Shown piece after piece: positions 8,062-15,713 of a DNA stretch of 37,822 nt. A model generated the notes under the pieces. The model did not search any database and was not told the origin of the DNA. It saw nothing but the letters and a program-made list of their open reading frames with translations. Position 1 is the first letter of the stretch. The number at the start of each line of letters is the position of its first letter. Position numbers and translations under genes: made by a program. Source of the stretch: a virus; the IMG/VR virus record IMGVR_UViG_3300030101_000247, positions 1 through 37,822 of that record. The stretch is one strand, 5' to 3'.

Positions 8062-8262
8062 ATGATTACTACCGAATACGGTAAACAAAATATTTTTCCT
8101 AACGAAACTCCAGCGAGAGTTATCGATAACTATCCAATTAACACCAACCCTATTATGACAAACGAAGCAGAAAGATTTAATGGCTGGGCAGCAATGCTCG
8201 GTTTCGTAGCAGCAATCGGTGCATACGCAACAACAGGACAAATTATACCCGGCATTTTTTAA
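8062..8262 (+). CDS. hli: High-light-inducible protein (chlorophyll-binding, one membrane helix)
   Basis: The 66-aa product ends with the Hli signature AERFNGWAAMLGFVAAIG followed by AYATTGQIIPGIF, the ending shared by cyanophage and multicopy Prochlorococcus Hli proteins. Hli proteins sit in the thylakoid membrane, bind chlorophyll and carotenoid and protect photosystem II. The usual E-x-x-N-x-R has W where R is common. I chose ATG 8062; a GTG at 8002 in the same frame would give 86 aa. It ends immediately before psbA, so the two are surely co-transcribed and would support host photosynthesis in infection. Confidence 0.92.
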   Translation: MITTEYGKQNIFPNETPARVIDNYPINTNPIMTNEAERFNGWAAMLGFVAAIGAYATTGQIIPGIF

Positions 8263-9342
8263 ATGGCACAAACTATCCAACTTACAAAAGAAACCAGCAA
8301 CTGGGATAAGTTTTGTGAGTGGGTAACAAGCACCAACAACCGCCTCTACGTGGGGTGGTTTGGTGTTCTTATGATACCTACTTTACTAACAGCAACCACT
8401 TGCTTTATACTTGCTTTCATCGCAGCACCGCCTGTAGACATTGACGGCATACGCGAACCAGTTTCCGGTTCCTTACTATTTGGAAACAATATTATATCAG
8501 GAGCAGTCGTCCCCTCCTCTAACGCAATCGGACTACATTTCTACCCCATCTGGGAAGCCGGCACACTTGACGAGTGGCTATACAATGGCGGACCTTACCA
8601 ACTTGTTGTCTTTCATTTTTTGATAGGAATAGCAGCCTATGCTGGAAGACAGTGGGAACTATCTTACAGACTCGGAATGAGACCTTGGATCTTTGTAGCT
8701 TACACAGCTCCAGTATCAGCAGCTCTTGCTGTATTCTTAGTCTACCCTTTCGGACAGGGGAGTTTTAGTGATGGTATGCCTCTTGGTATCTCTGGTACTT
8801 TTAACTTTATGTTCGTATTCCAAGCAGAACACAATATCCTTATGCATCCGTTCCACATGCTCGGCGTTGCTGGGGTATTCGGTGGAGCTCTTTTCGCTGC
8901 TATGCATGGAAGTCTCGTTACTTCTTCGCTCATTAGAGAAACTACTGGATTGGAGTCTCAGAACTATGGCTACAAGTTTGGTCAGGAGGAAGAGACTTAT
9001 AATATCGTGGCTGCTCATGGTTATTTTGGCAGACTAATTTTTCAATATGCAAGCTTTAACAATTCTCGTGCTCTACACTTTTTTCTGGCTGTATGGCCAG
9101 TCGTGGGCATATGGCTCACCTCTATGGGGATAGCTACCATGGCATTTAACTTGAATGGTTTTAACTTTAACCAGTCAATATCTGATGCAAATGGTAAGAT
9201 AGTTCCTACATGGGCTGACGTCTTAAACAGAGCCAACCTTGGCTTTGAGGTTATGCATGAGCGTAACGCACACAACTTCCCATTAGACCTAGCAGCAGCT
9301 GAGTCTACACCTGTAGCTCTTACAGCACCAGCAGTAGGTTAA
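8263..9342 (+). CDS. psbA: Photosystem II reaction centre protein D1
   Basis: A full-length 359-aa D1. The residues of the oxygen-evolving and electron-transfer sites all sit at standard positions: Tyr161 (YZ), Asp170, Glu189, His190, His198, His215, Ser264, His272, His332, Glu333, His337, Asp342 and Ala344. Cleavage after Ala344 would remove a 15-residue tail. Position 130 is Gln, the form of low-light D1, rather than Glu. There is no intron or frameshift. D1 turns over quickly in light, and phage copies keep photosystem II working while host expression fails. The gene lies directly after hli, with no gap, and the following small gene overlaps its stop. Confidence 0.99.
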   Translation: MAQTIQLTKETSNWDKFCEWVTSTNNRLYVGWFGVLMIPTLLTATTCFILAFIAAPPVDIDGIREPVSGSLLFGNNIISGAVVPSSNAIGLHFYPIWEAGTLDEWLYNGGPYQLVVFHFLIGIAAYAGRQWELSYRLGMRPWIFVAYTAPVSAALAVFLVYPFGQGSFSDGMPLGISGTFNFMFVFQAEHNILMHPFHMLGVAGVFGGALFAAMHGSLVTSSLIRETTGLESQNYGYKFGQEEETYNIVAAHGYFGRLIFQYASFNNSRALHFFLAVWPVVGIWLTSMGIATMAFNLNGFNFNQSISDANGKIVPTWADVLNRANLGFEVMHERNAHNFPLDLAAAESTPVALTAPAVG

Positions 9343-9464
9343 TGGCACACCAAAATTCTACAATGCAAGCCTCTGTCACCCGCTATGGCTTCTATCAAGA
9401 AGAGGAAGAGAAGAAGAAAGAAACTGATAAAGAACTTTCTGACAACGATAACTCTGATAACTAA
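9342..9464 (+). CDS. 40-aa acidic small protein following psbA
   Basis: The start overlaps the psbA stop (TAATG). The product begins [19 protein letters not shown], followed by a run of E and K, and ends in Asp/Asn-rich sequence. It is hydrophilic, with no membrane segment or motif. Coupling to psbA suggests expression in the same message, but I know no function. Bases 9465-9526 downstream hold no clear gene; a 26-codon frame at 9476-9556 is weak. Confidence 0.45.
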   Translation: MAHQNSTMQASVTRYGFYQEEEEKKKETDKELSDNDNSDN

Positions 9465-9526
9465 CTTATTTATTATGTCTGGTGTCACTCGACACTGGCA
9501 ACGTACCCACTCAACTACTACTGATA

Positions 9527-10075
9527 ATGTTCACACCACCACACTGGAGTCATAAAAATATTAAGTTTCCACACGAAGAGATTGATTATATTATCTCACA
9601 GTTTAAGAAACATCAACCATATGGCGAGAACTATACCAGTTATTCTAATAAGTATTATCCAGAAAGTATATGGAATAAATCCTATGACTCAATTTTGGCT
9701 AACTTATTAGAAGATGTTGGGTTGTACCAAACTTCTGTTTACTCATATTCTTATTGGGCACAGCTATATGTACATAAATCATTACATACTGTGCACCATC
9801 ACTTTGACCTTAGCAACGATTTAAGCTTTGTTCACTTTATAAAAGTTACTGACAAGCCTTTGTTTAGATTTGTAAATTTAAAAGGTGATTACTATTTACC
9901 TAAACAAGATGAAGGTGATCTTATATGCTTTCCCTCGTGGTTATGGCATGAAGTAATACCTAATGAATCAGATCAAGAAAGATTAGTTGTTGCAGGCAAT
10001 ATAGAAATTAAGCATATGGATACACCCACAGATGTGAAAGCATATCTAAAAGCCACGTCCGTTCATCCTGATTAG
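9527..10075 (+). CDS. Fe(II)/2-oxoglutarate-dependent oxygenase-like protein
   Basis: The 182-aa product (start ATG 9527; a GTG at 9482 is the alternative) shows the complete iron site of this fold: H92-F-D94 (HHHFD), distal H141 (SWLWHEVIPN) and R152 (QERLVVAGNIE). That last segment matches many phage and marine bacterial oxygenases where 'FPSWLWHEV..N....R..VA.N' closes the barrel. The substrate is unknown. It lies between psbA and the capsid gene, so late expression is likely. It differs from the one at 5844-6512 in layout and size. Confidence 0.72.
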   Translation: MFTPPHWSHKNIKFPHEEIDYIISQFKKHQPYGENYTSYSNKYYPESIWNKSYDSILANLLEDVGLYQTSVYSYSYWAQLYVHKSLHTVHHHFDLSNDLSFVHFIKVTDKPLFRFVNLKGDYYLPKQDEGDLICFPSWLWHEVIPNESDQERLVVAGNIEIKHMDTPTDVKAYLKATSVHPD

Positions 10076-10124
10076 GACGCATGCAATCTGACCATGGAAC
10101 GGGGGTCAGGTACTGAGGATAATT
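10076..10124 (+). promoter_or_regulatory. Short intergenic leader with hairpin upstream of the capsid gene block
   Basis: The gap holds a perfect 6-bp stem CTGACC (10088-10093) / GGTCAG (10104-10109) with a 10-base loop. No T-run follows, so it is not a classic terminator and could be an RNA-processing or stability element. Next to it at 10075-10081 is GGACGCA, a motif also present in both early intergenic regions (33290, 34335). The location matches where T7 carries its strong gene-10 promoter. An 11-codon frame at 10081-10116 also exists but cannot be judged. Confidence 0.35.
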
Positions 10125-10226
10125 ATGACTCAAGTAGAACTACAAGCTCGAATCAAAGAGCAAAGAGATCACGCTAGAGCTATGAAACTTAAGTATCGTG
10201 GCATAGAATATACACCCAACAGGTAA
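10125..10226 (+). CDS. 33-aa DUF4278-like small protein
   Basis: The product is MTQVELQARIKEQRDHARAM followed by KLKYRGIEYTPNR. The final part resembles the cyanobacterial 'MKL-x-YRGV-x-Y' motif (DUF4278), joined to a short helix. Small proteins of this shape are common near capsid genes in cyanophages as far as I recall. The function is unknown. It ends directly before the next start. Confidence 0.6.
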   Translation: MTQVELQARIKEQRDHARAMKLKYRGIEYTPNR

Positions 10227-10361
10227 ATGGCATACTGGGAGGTTCGAGTCCTCCCTATCCTATTGGCTTTTGCCCAGTACGCTGGATACCTTAAGCCGTC
10301 TAGACGGTGGGATAGACCACAAACAATGATCAAAAAATTCTGTACAGGAAAGCAAATATAA
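10227..10361 (+). CDS. 44-aa small protein with a hydrophobic N-terminus
   Basis: The frame starts the base after the previous stop and encodes MAYWEVRVLPILLAFAQYAG followed by YLKPSRRW and a basic end. Residues 8-21 are hydrophobic and could insert in a membrane or pack in the virion. The DNA also contains a perfect tRNA T-arm-like stem-loop (10237-10255), so part of it might be constrained by something else. Expression is plausible from the tiling but not proven. Confidence 0.45.
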   Translation: MAYWEVRVLPILLAFAQYAGYLKPSRRWDRPQTMIKKFCTGKQI

Positions 10362-10376
10362 CCCTTAACCATAACA

Positions 10377-11549
10377 ATGGCTCAACAGAATAGCACATTG
10401 ACCACGGCTCTTACACGTCCGGGTCAACTTAATAGTGCCGGTGATTCCCGTGCACTTTATTTAAAGCTGTTCAGTGGAGAGATGTTCAAAGGCTTCCAGC
10501 ATGAAACTATTGCTAGAGACCTTGTAATGAAGAGAACCCTTACTAACGGTAAGAGTCTCCAGTTCATCTACACTGGACGCACAAAAGCCGAGTATCATAC
10601 ACCCGGCAACAGCATACTAGGTAACACAGATGGTGCACCACCAGTAGCTGAGAAAACCATTACAATCGATGACCTATTAATCAGTTCAGCGTTTGTATAT
10701 GAGCTAGATGAAACACTAGCACACTATGAATTGAGAGGAGAGATTTCCAAGAAGATTGGTTATGCTCTTGCACAAAAGTACGATAGACTTATCTTCAGAG
10801 CTATCGCTAAAGGTGCTAGACAAGCTTCTCCAGTTTCTAAGTCTGGTTTTGTAGAGCCCGGCGGAACACAAATCCGTGTCGGTACTTCTGCACAGGCTAA
10901 CAACGCATACGACTCAGCTAAGCTAATAGAAGCATTCTATGATGCTGCTGCTGCCCTTGACGAAAAGGGAATTTCTACTGATGGTAGAGTCGCTGTGTTG
11001 AACCCAAGACAATACTACGAATTGATACAAGCTGTCGGTTCTAACGGTCTTGTCAACAGAGACGCACAAGGTACAGCGTTACAGTCCGGAAACGGAATCA
11101 TTGAGATTGCAGGCATCAAGATCTTCAAGTCAATGAACATCCCATTCTTCGGATCATACGGTACTAAGTACGGATCTGCGTCTGCAACAAACCCCGGTGT
11201 AGCAGATCCCGGAAACACAGGTTCCTTTATTGGAGAGACTGCAGAGGACGGTAGAAAGTCCGTAACAGGTCTTAACAATAACTATGGTAACGCAACAGAT
11301 TTCGCTAACAGCTGCGGACTAATCTTCCAAAAGGAAGCCGCTGGTGTTGTAGAAGCTATCGGACCACAGGTTCAGATTACTTCTGGCGACGTTTCAGTTG
11401 TCTACCAAGGTGATGTGATTCTAGGACGTCTTGCAATGGGTGCAGACTTCTTAAACCCTGCTGCATGCGTAGAGCTTGTTGCTGGTGCTGCTACTGGATC
11501 TACCGGTAACGCAACATTCGGTAACACATACCCAGAAAACAGCAACTAA
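10377..11549 (+). CDS. Major capsid protein, T7 gp10-like
   Basis: The 390-aa protein fits the T7 gp10A family (about 345-400 aa, HK97 fold). Recognisable elements are the N-terminal domain with LYLKLFSGEMFKGFQHETIA, the loop LTNGKSLQFIYTGRTKAEYH, TPGNSILG, the ITIDDLLISSAFVYELDE strand and EISKKIGYALAQKYD helix, and AGIKIFKSMNIPFFG near the centre. Hundreds of copies build the shell. A strong intrinsic terminator follows 15 bases after the stop, as in T7, which allows high capsid output relative to downstream genes. Confidence 0.95.
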   Translation: MAQQNSTLTTALTRPGQLNSAGDSRALYLKLFSGEMFKGFQHETIARDLVMKRTLTNGKSLQFIYTGRTKAEYHTPGNSILGNTDGAPPVAEKTITIDDLLISSAFVYELDETLAHYELRGEISKKIGYALAQKYDRLIFRAIAKGARQASPVSKSGFVEPGGTQIRVGTSAQANNAYDSAKLIEAFYDAAAALDEKGISTDGRVAVLNPRQYYELIQAVGSNGLVNRDAQGTALQSGNGIIEIAGIKIFKSMNIPFFGSYGTKYGSASATNPGVADPGNTGSFIGETAEDGRKSVTGLNNNYGNATDFANSCGLIFQKEAAGVVEAIGPQVQITSGDVSVVYQGDVILGRLAMGADFLNPAACVELVAGAATGSTGNATFGNTYPENSN

Positions 11550-11564
11550 TTTATTCTTTATACA

Positions 11565-11587
11565 GGGGGCTTCGGCCTCCTTTTTTT
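11565..11587 (+). terminator. Rho-independent terminator after the capsid gene
   Basis: GGGGGC (11565-11570) pairs with GCCTCC (11575-11580, one G-T pair) around a TTCG tetraloop, followed by seven Ts. It sits between capsid and tail tube genes exactly where T7 has its terminator after gene 10. Partial read-through would set a high capsid to tail ratio. Confidence 0.9.
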
Positions 11588-11590
11588 ATT

Positions 11591-12211
11591 ATGCCTTTTC
11601 CAACCACAAACGCTACACAAGAGCTACCAGCTATAAACCAAATACTAACGTCATGTGGTCAAGCTCCTGTAACTACATTAGACCAAACCAACCCGGAAGT
11701 TGCGATTGCTTATTCAACACTGTTACAGGTGTCACGAGAGGTACAATCAGAGGGCTGGACTTTTAACAGAGAGGATCACTATGAGTTTACAACAAACACT
11801 GATAACGAAATAGAGATCCCTAACAATATAATACAAATTAAGTTAACAGAAAATGCACAGAACTCACCTTTCAACGGAGTTAGGAGATCAGGCAAATTAT
11901 ATGACAGACAGAATCATACTTTTAAATGGGACTACAGCCCTATAGAAGTAGACGTAGTATGGGAGTTTGACTTTATAGATCTGCCAGATCCTATACGAAA
12001 CTACATTGTAGCTAGATCAGCTAGTATTGTATCTAGTAAGATCGTAGGTGACGACGACCAGTATAAACGTCTACAGCAACAAGAAATACAGCAAAGAGCT
12101 TTGGCTATGGAGTATGAAACTAACCAAGGACAGTTTACTATGTTCGGACATCAGCAAGGTGCACAACCTGTATATCAAGCTTATCAACCATTTCACGCTT
12201 TACAACGATAA
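11591..12211 (+). CDS. Tail tubular protein A, T7 gp11-like
   Basis: The 206-aa product matches the size of T7 gp11 (196 aa) and lies directly after the capsid terminator. The N-terminus ATQELPAINQILTSCGQAPV and the segment SREVQSEGWTFNREDHYEF are typical of the family, whose members join the portal to the tail nozzle as a ring. The end (residues about 170-206) is rich in Gln and aromatics. The stop overlaps the start of tail tubular B (TAATG). Confidence 0.92.
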   Translation: MPFPTTNATQELPAINQILTSCGQAPVTTLDQTNPEVAIAYSTLLQVSREVQSEGWTFNREDHYEFTTNTDNEIEIPNNIIQIKLTENAQNSPFNGVRRSGKLYDRQNHTFKWDYSPIEVDVVWEFDFIDLPDPIRNYIVARSASIVSSKIVGDDDQYKRLQQQEIQQRALAMEYETNQGQFTMFGHQQGAQPVYQAYQPFHALQR

Positions 12212-14826
12212 TGCCATCAGTTACTCAACGAGTTGTTAATTATCTTGGTGGAGTATCTAGACAATCAGACGATAAAAAACTACCGGGTCAAGTAGAAGAG
12301 TGTATCAACGCTTATCCTGACCCAACGTTTGGTCTGACTAAACGCCCCGGCCTTCAACACATAGGTAATCTAGGTACAGGCACCACATACGACAACGCTA
12401 AATGGTTCTTCATATCTAGAACTGACACAGAAAAATACATAGGTGCTATTACACCAGCATCAGGTGGCTCTACAGGGGCCATTGCAATATGGAATGCTGT
12501 AACCTTTGCTTCAGCTACGGTAACGTACGGTACAGGGGCACAGGCATACCTTACAGCAACACGTACAGACTATGACATACTGACTGTACAGGACAAGTCA
12601 ATTATAACTAACAAGATTATCACAGCTAACAAAACAGCTGATCCTACATTTAATGCTAACAGACAAGGCACATATAAAATAACAGGTGTGTCTACAGATA
12701 CGACATATAGTGGTGCCGTTGCTGGTCAGACTTGGACAGTTACAACAGATAACAATGATACATACTCTGACGCATTAGGTAAAATTAAAACTGCTATAGA
12801 TAACTTAAATATATCAGGACTTACAACTACAAAACTTAAAGATAATATACGCCTAACACGTAATGCTGCGTTTACGCTGACCGGTGTGGGTGGTGCTTTT
12901 GCTAATCAGTTAACTACATTTCAAGACGAGATTCCTACATTAAGTGAGTTGCCAGAAGAGTCAACACATAATCACTGTGTAAAAATAGTTAACAGTGGTG
13001 CATTAACAAGTGCATACTATCTAAAGTTTGAAGCTAATAATGGTACATCTGGACCGGGTATCTGGAAAGAAGGACTAGCTCCTGACACATCAACAGGACT
13101 TGATGCAGCTACTATGCCACATGAGCTAATCAATACAGGAACAAATGCATTTACATTTCAGCGTGTAACATGGACAGCACGTAAGGTAGGTGATGATGAA
13201 ACTAATAAACACCCATCATTTGTAGGTAGTAAGATACAGCAATCATTCTTCCATAACAATAGATTAGGATTCTTGTCTGCTGATACAGTATCAATGAGTC
13301 AGTCAGGTAAGTTTTTTGACTTTTATCATACAACTGCACAGGCAGTAACTGACGCAGATCCTATAGATCTAAGTGCTAGTACTGTTAAACCAGTTGCACT
13401 ACATAGTGTATTACCGTCTACACAGGGTCTTGTACTATTTAGTGCAAACCAACAGTTTCTTATGGGATCTAATGATGGTATACTTACACCAACCAAAACA
13501 GTTATACGAGCGATTGCTAACTATGAAATGGATACGATTATTGACCCTGTCGATAGTGGTACTACAATTAACTTTGTCAGTAAAACCCCTAGTTATACAC
13601 GGATCTTCGGCATGGTTACACGTGGAGAAAACGAAAACCCACAAGTAGTTGATATCGGACGTGTAGTAAATGAGTGGGTACCTTCTGGTATAGATACACT
13701 CATCGCTAGTGCACAGAACCAGTTTATAGCTTTGTCAGGACAATCAACACGTTACATATATTTCTTTAGATCTTTTACTGAAGGTAAAGAAATTAAGTTA
13801 CAGTCATGGTTTAACTGGGAGGCACCCGGTAATGTACAAACTATAGCTACAGATTCTGATGAATTTTTTGCTGTTACAAAACAAGGTGGTCAGTTTACAT
13901 TAACTAAAGCTAGTTTAAGTCAGAGTCCAGAGGATGCTATTATTGTTAACAATGATGGTACAAAAATTAATCCTTGTATAGACTTGTATGCTACAGCTGC
14001 CGCTGTCGAGTTTGACACAGCTGGTGAATTTTCTAAATGCTTTATACCTTTTAATGATGCTACCAATCTAACACCGGTGCTGATTATTAAAGGTACTACA
14101 GCTACAGGACAGTTTATTGAGTCTGGTTTTACTCTTACACCTGAGCGTGTAGTACAATCTGGTGGTGCTAGGAATGGTCAAACATTTTTTAAGGTGCCAT
14201 TTAAGAACTTGACAAGTGTAGCAAGTGATGTTATAGTAGGTTATAAGTTTGACTTTGACATTATATTACCTAAGACATACTATAGAGTAGATGACAAAAT
14301 GCAGATTAGTGACTTTACTGCTAATCTTACAATAGCTCGTATGAAGTTTGCCGTAGGATTATCAGGAGTTATGGCATTTAAACTAAAGTCAAAAGGTGTA
14401 CGTCAAGGTAAAAAAGAATATACAGGTGATGGATCTACAACAGTTTTTAGTTGGATTAATGATGACTTAAATTATGTAGATGATGACCAAGTAAGAGTAA
14501 CAGTAGATAATGTGGTAACTACTGCATTTACTATAGATACTACAAGTGGTAATGTACCTAAAATTACATTTAGTTCTGCACCAGCTAACAACTCTAAGAT
14601 AGTTATATTTCTTGATGAGTGGTATAACCTTAACCCAGTTATATTAGCAGATCAATATTTAGCAAACGATATTGCCATCTCTGATCACACTATATTTACT
14701 TTACCTATACACCAGAAAACAGATAACTTTACACTACGATTATTTAACGATTCGCCATTCCCTGTCTCTGTAAACGGCATGATGTGGGAAGGTATATACT
14801 CACCTAGATTTTACAGGAGGACTTAA
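12211..14826 (+). CDS. Tail tubular protein B (nozzle), T7 gp12-like
   Basis: The 871-aa length is near T7 gp12 (794 aa). The start VTQRVVNYLGGVSRQSDDKK, followed by CINAYPDPTFGLTKRPG, is the gp12 signature, and IQQSFFHNNRLGFLSADTVS with the run to FFDFYHTTAQ is also typical. The protein forms the tail nozzle through which DNA leaves. A segment near residues 735-800 (GKKEYTGDGSTTVFSWINDD) resembles the start of the tail fibre gene at 22292, suggesting a shared beta domain. It overlaps the neighbouring genes at both ends. Confidence 0.93.
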   Translation: MPSVTQRVVNYLGGVSRQSDDKKLPGQVEECINAYPDPTFGLTKRPGLQHIGNLGTGTTYDNAKWFFISRTDTEKYIGAITPASGGSTGAIAIWNAVTFASATVTYGTGAQAYLTATRTDYDILTVQDKSIITNKIITANKTADPTFNANRQGTYKITGVSTDTTYSGAVAGQTWTVTTDNNDTYSDALGKIKTAIDNLNISGLTTTKLKDNIRLTRNAAFTLTGVGGAFANQLTTFQDEIPTLSELPEESTHNHCVKIVNSGALTSAYYLKFEANNGTSGPGIWKEGLAPDTSTGLDAATMPHELINTGTNAFTFQRVTWTARKVGDDETNKHPSFVGSKIQQSFFHNNRLGFLSADTVSMSQSGKFFDFYHTTAQAVTDADPIDLSASTVKPVALHSVLPSTQGLVLFSANQQFLMGSNDGILTPTKTVIRAIANYEMDTIIDPVDSGTTINFVSKTPSYTRIFGMVTRGENENPQVVDIGRVVNEWVPSGIDTLIASAQNQFIALSGQSTRYIYFFRSFTEGKEIKLQSWFNWEAPGNVQTIATDSDEFFAVTKQGGQFTLTKASLSQSPEDAIIVNNDGTKINPCIDLYATAAAVEFDTAGEFSKCFIPFNDATNLTPVLIIKGTTATGQFIESGFTLTPERVVQSGGARNGQTFFKVPFKNLTSVASDVIVGYKFDFDIILPKTYYRVDDKMQISDFTANLTIARMKFAVGLSGVMAFKLKSKGVRQGKKEYTGDGSTTVFSWINDDLNYVDDDQVRVTVDNVVTTAFTIDTTSGNVPKITFSSAPANNSKIVIFLDEWYNLNPVILADQYLANDIAISDHTIFTLPIHQKTDNFTLRLFNDSPFPVSVNGMMWEGIYSPRFYRRT

Positions 14827-15710
14827 TGGCTATACTACCAGCTATTATTGGTGGTGTTATTGGATTGTATGGAGCTAATAAATCTAAAAATGCTGCTGAA
14901 GACGCAGCTAGAACGCAGAACGAAGCGATAGAAGCTCAGTATCAATACAATAAACAAGCTCACGCGATGAACAAGGATAAGATGCTTGCTGATCGTGCAT
15001 ACCAAGTAAAGGTAATAGAAGAAAGAGCTAGACAAGAAGGGCAGCTAGCAGCATTTAAAGATGCAACAGCTGCTAACCAATATAACTATCAACTGCAAAT
15101 ACGTAATAAACAACAAGATACTAACGAACGTTTATTCCAAAAGTCAGAAGATATCTATAAGTATCAGACTGACATTAACTCACTAGCAGAAAAATCTGCA
15201 CAAAACGATGAGTTTCAACAGCTAAAAGAAATAAAGGCAGAAAAAAGATACGAAAAAAACCAAGCTTATATCGACGGTCTAATGGCCGAAGGTCAGATTA
15301 GAGCAAGAGGCCAGACAGGTAGATCAGTAGATAAGGCTAGAAGTGTGGCTACACTCAAAGCAGCTACATCTTTATCACTACTAGATCTATCATTAAAGAA
15401 TGCAACAGCTGCTTCTAATAGTGCACTAAATCAAATTAGTCAAGACAGAACAGTAGCTGATCTAAATGCATACGCTAGAAGAATGCTAGACCCCGGTATA
15501 CTACCTATGCCTGTCGCACCTCTACCTACTCCACAAGCTACATTTATGTTACCTCGAGTGTATCAAGACTATGATTTTGGTCCTGATCCTATACGTGGAG
15601 CTATGATGAATGTATCAGCAGCTGGAGCTGGAGCATTTGGTACAAGTATTACTAGCCTTGCTGGGGCAGCATCTGATATAGCTAGTGCAATTACAAAATC
15701 TCTAAGTTAA
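14826..15710 (+). CDS. Internal virion protein, T7 gp14-like
   Basis: The 294-aa protein follows the nozzle gene by a TAATG overlap. Its N-terminus (AILPAIIGGVIGLYGANKSK) is a hydrophobic glycine-rich segment that could span a membrane, followed by about 150 residues of Q/A/E/K-rich coiled coil and an Ala/Gly-rich end. T7 gp14 has the same layout and forms a channel in the outer membrane after ejection. The assignment is by layout and gene order more than by motif. Confidence 0.75.
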   Translation: MAILPAIIGGVIGLYGANKSKNAAEDAARTQNEAIEAQYQYNKQAHAMNKDKMLADRAYQVKVIEERARQEGQLAAFKDATAANQYNYQLQIRNKQQDTNERLFQKSEDIYKYQTDINSLAEKSAQNDEFQQLKEIKAEKRYEKNQAYIDGLMAEGQIRARGQTGRSVDKARSVATLKAATSLSLLDLSLKNATAASNSALNQISQDRTVADLNAYARRMLDPGILPMPVAPLPTPQATFMLPRVYQDYDFGPDPIRGAMMNVSAAGAGAFGTSITSLAGAASDIASAITKSLS

Positions 15711-15713
15711 CAA

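Noticed and set aside
7869-8084. An independent 71-aa gene in the third frame
   Set aside because: Its first half lies over the well-recognised 54-aa mini-protein in another frame and looks like shadow; only the last 28 codons are protein-like.
8200-8275. A structured RNA (such as the PhotoRC motifs linked with psbA) upstream of psbA
   Set aside because: I see no convincing stem at the hli/psbA junction and cannot confirm the consensus from memory.
9476-9556. A 26-codon gene after psbA's small partner
   Set aside because: No overlap tiling, no ribosome site and low-complexity His/Thr sequence; it overlaps the oxygenase start.
10180-10262. A tRNA gene around the T-arm-like stem-loop
   Set aside because: No D-arm, anticodon stem or 5' acceptor strand can be formed within 90 bases upstream; only the T-arm fits.
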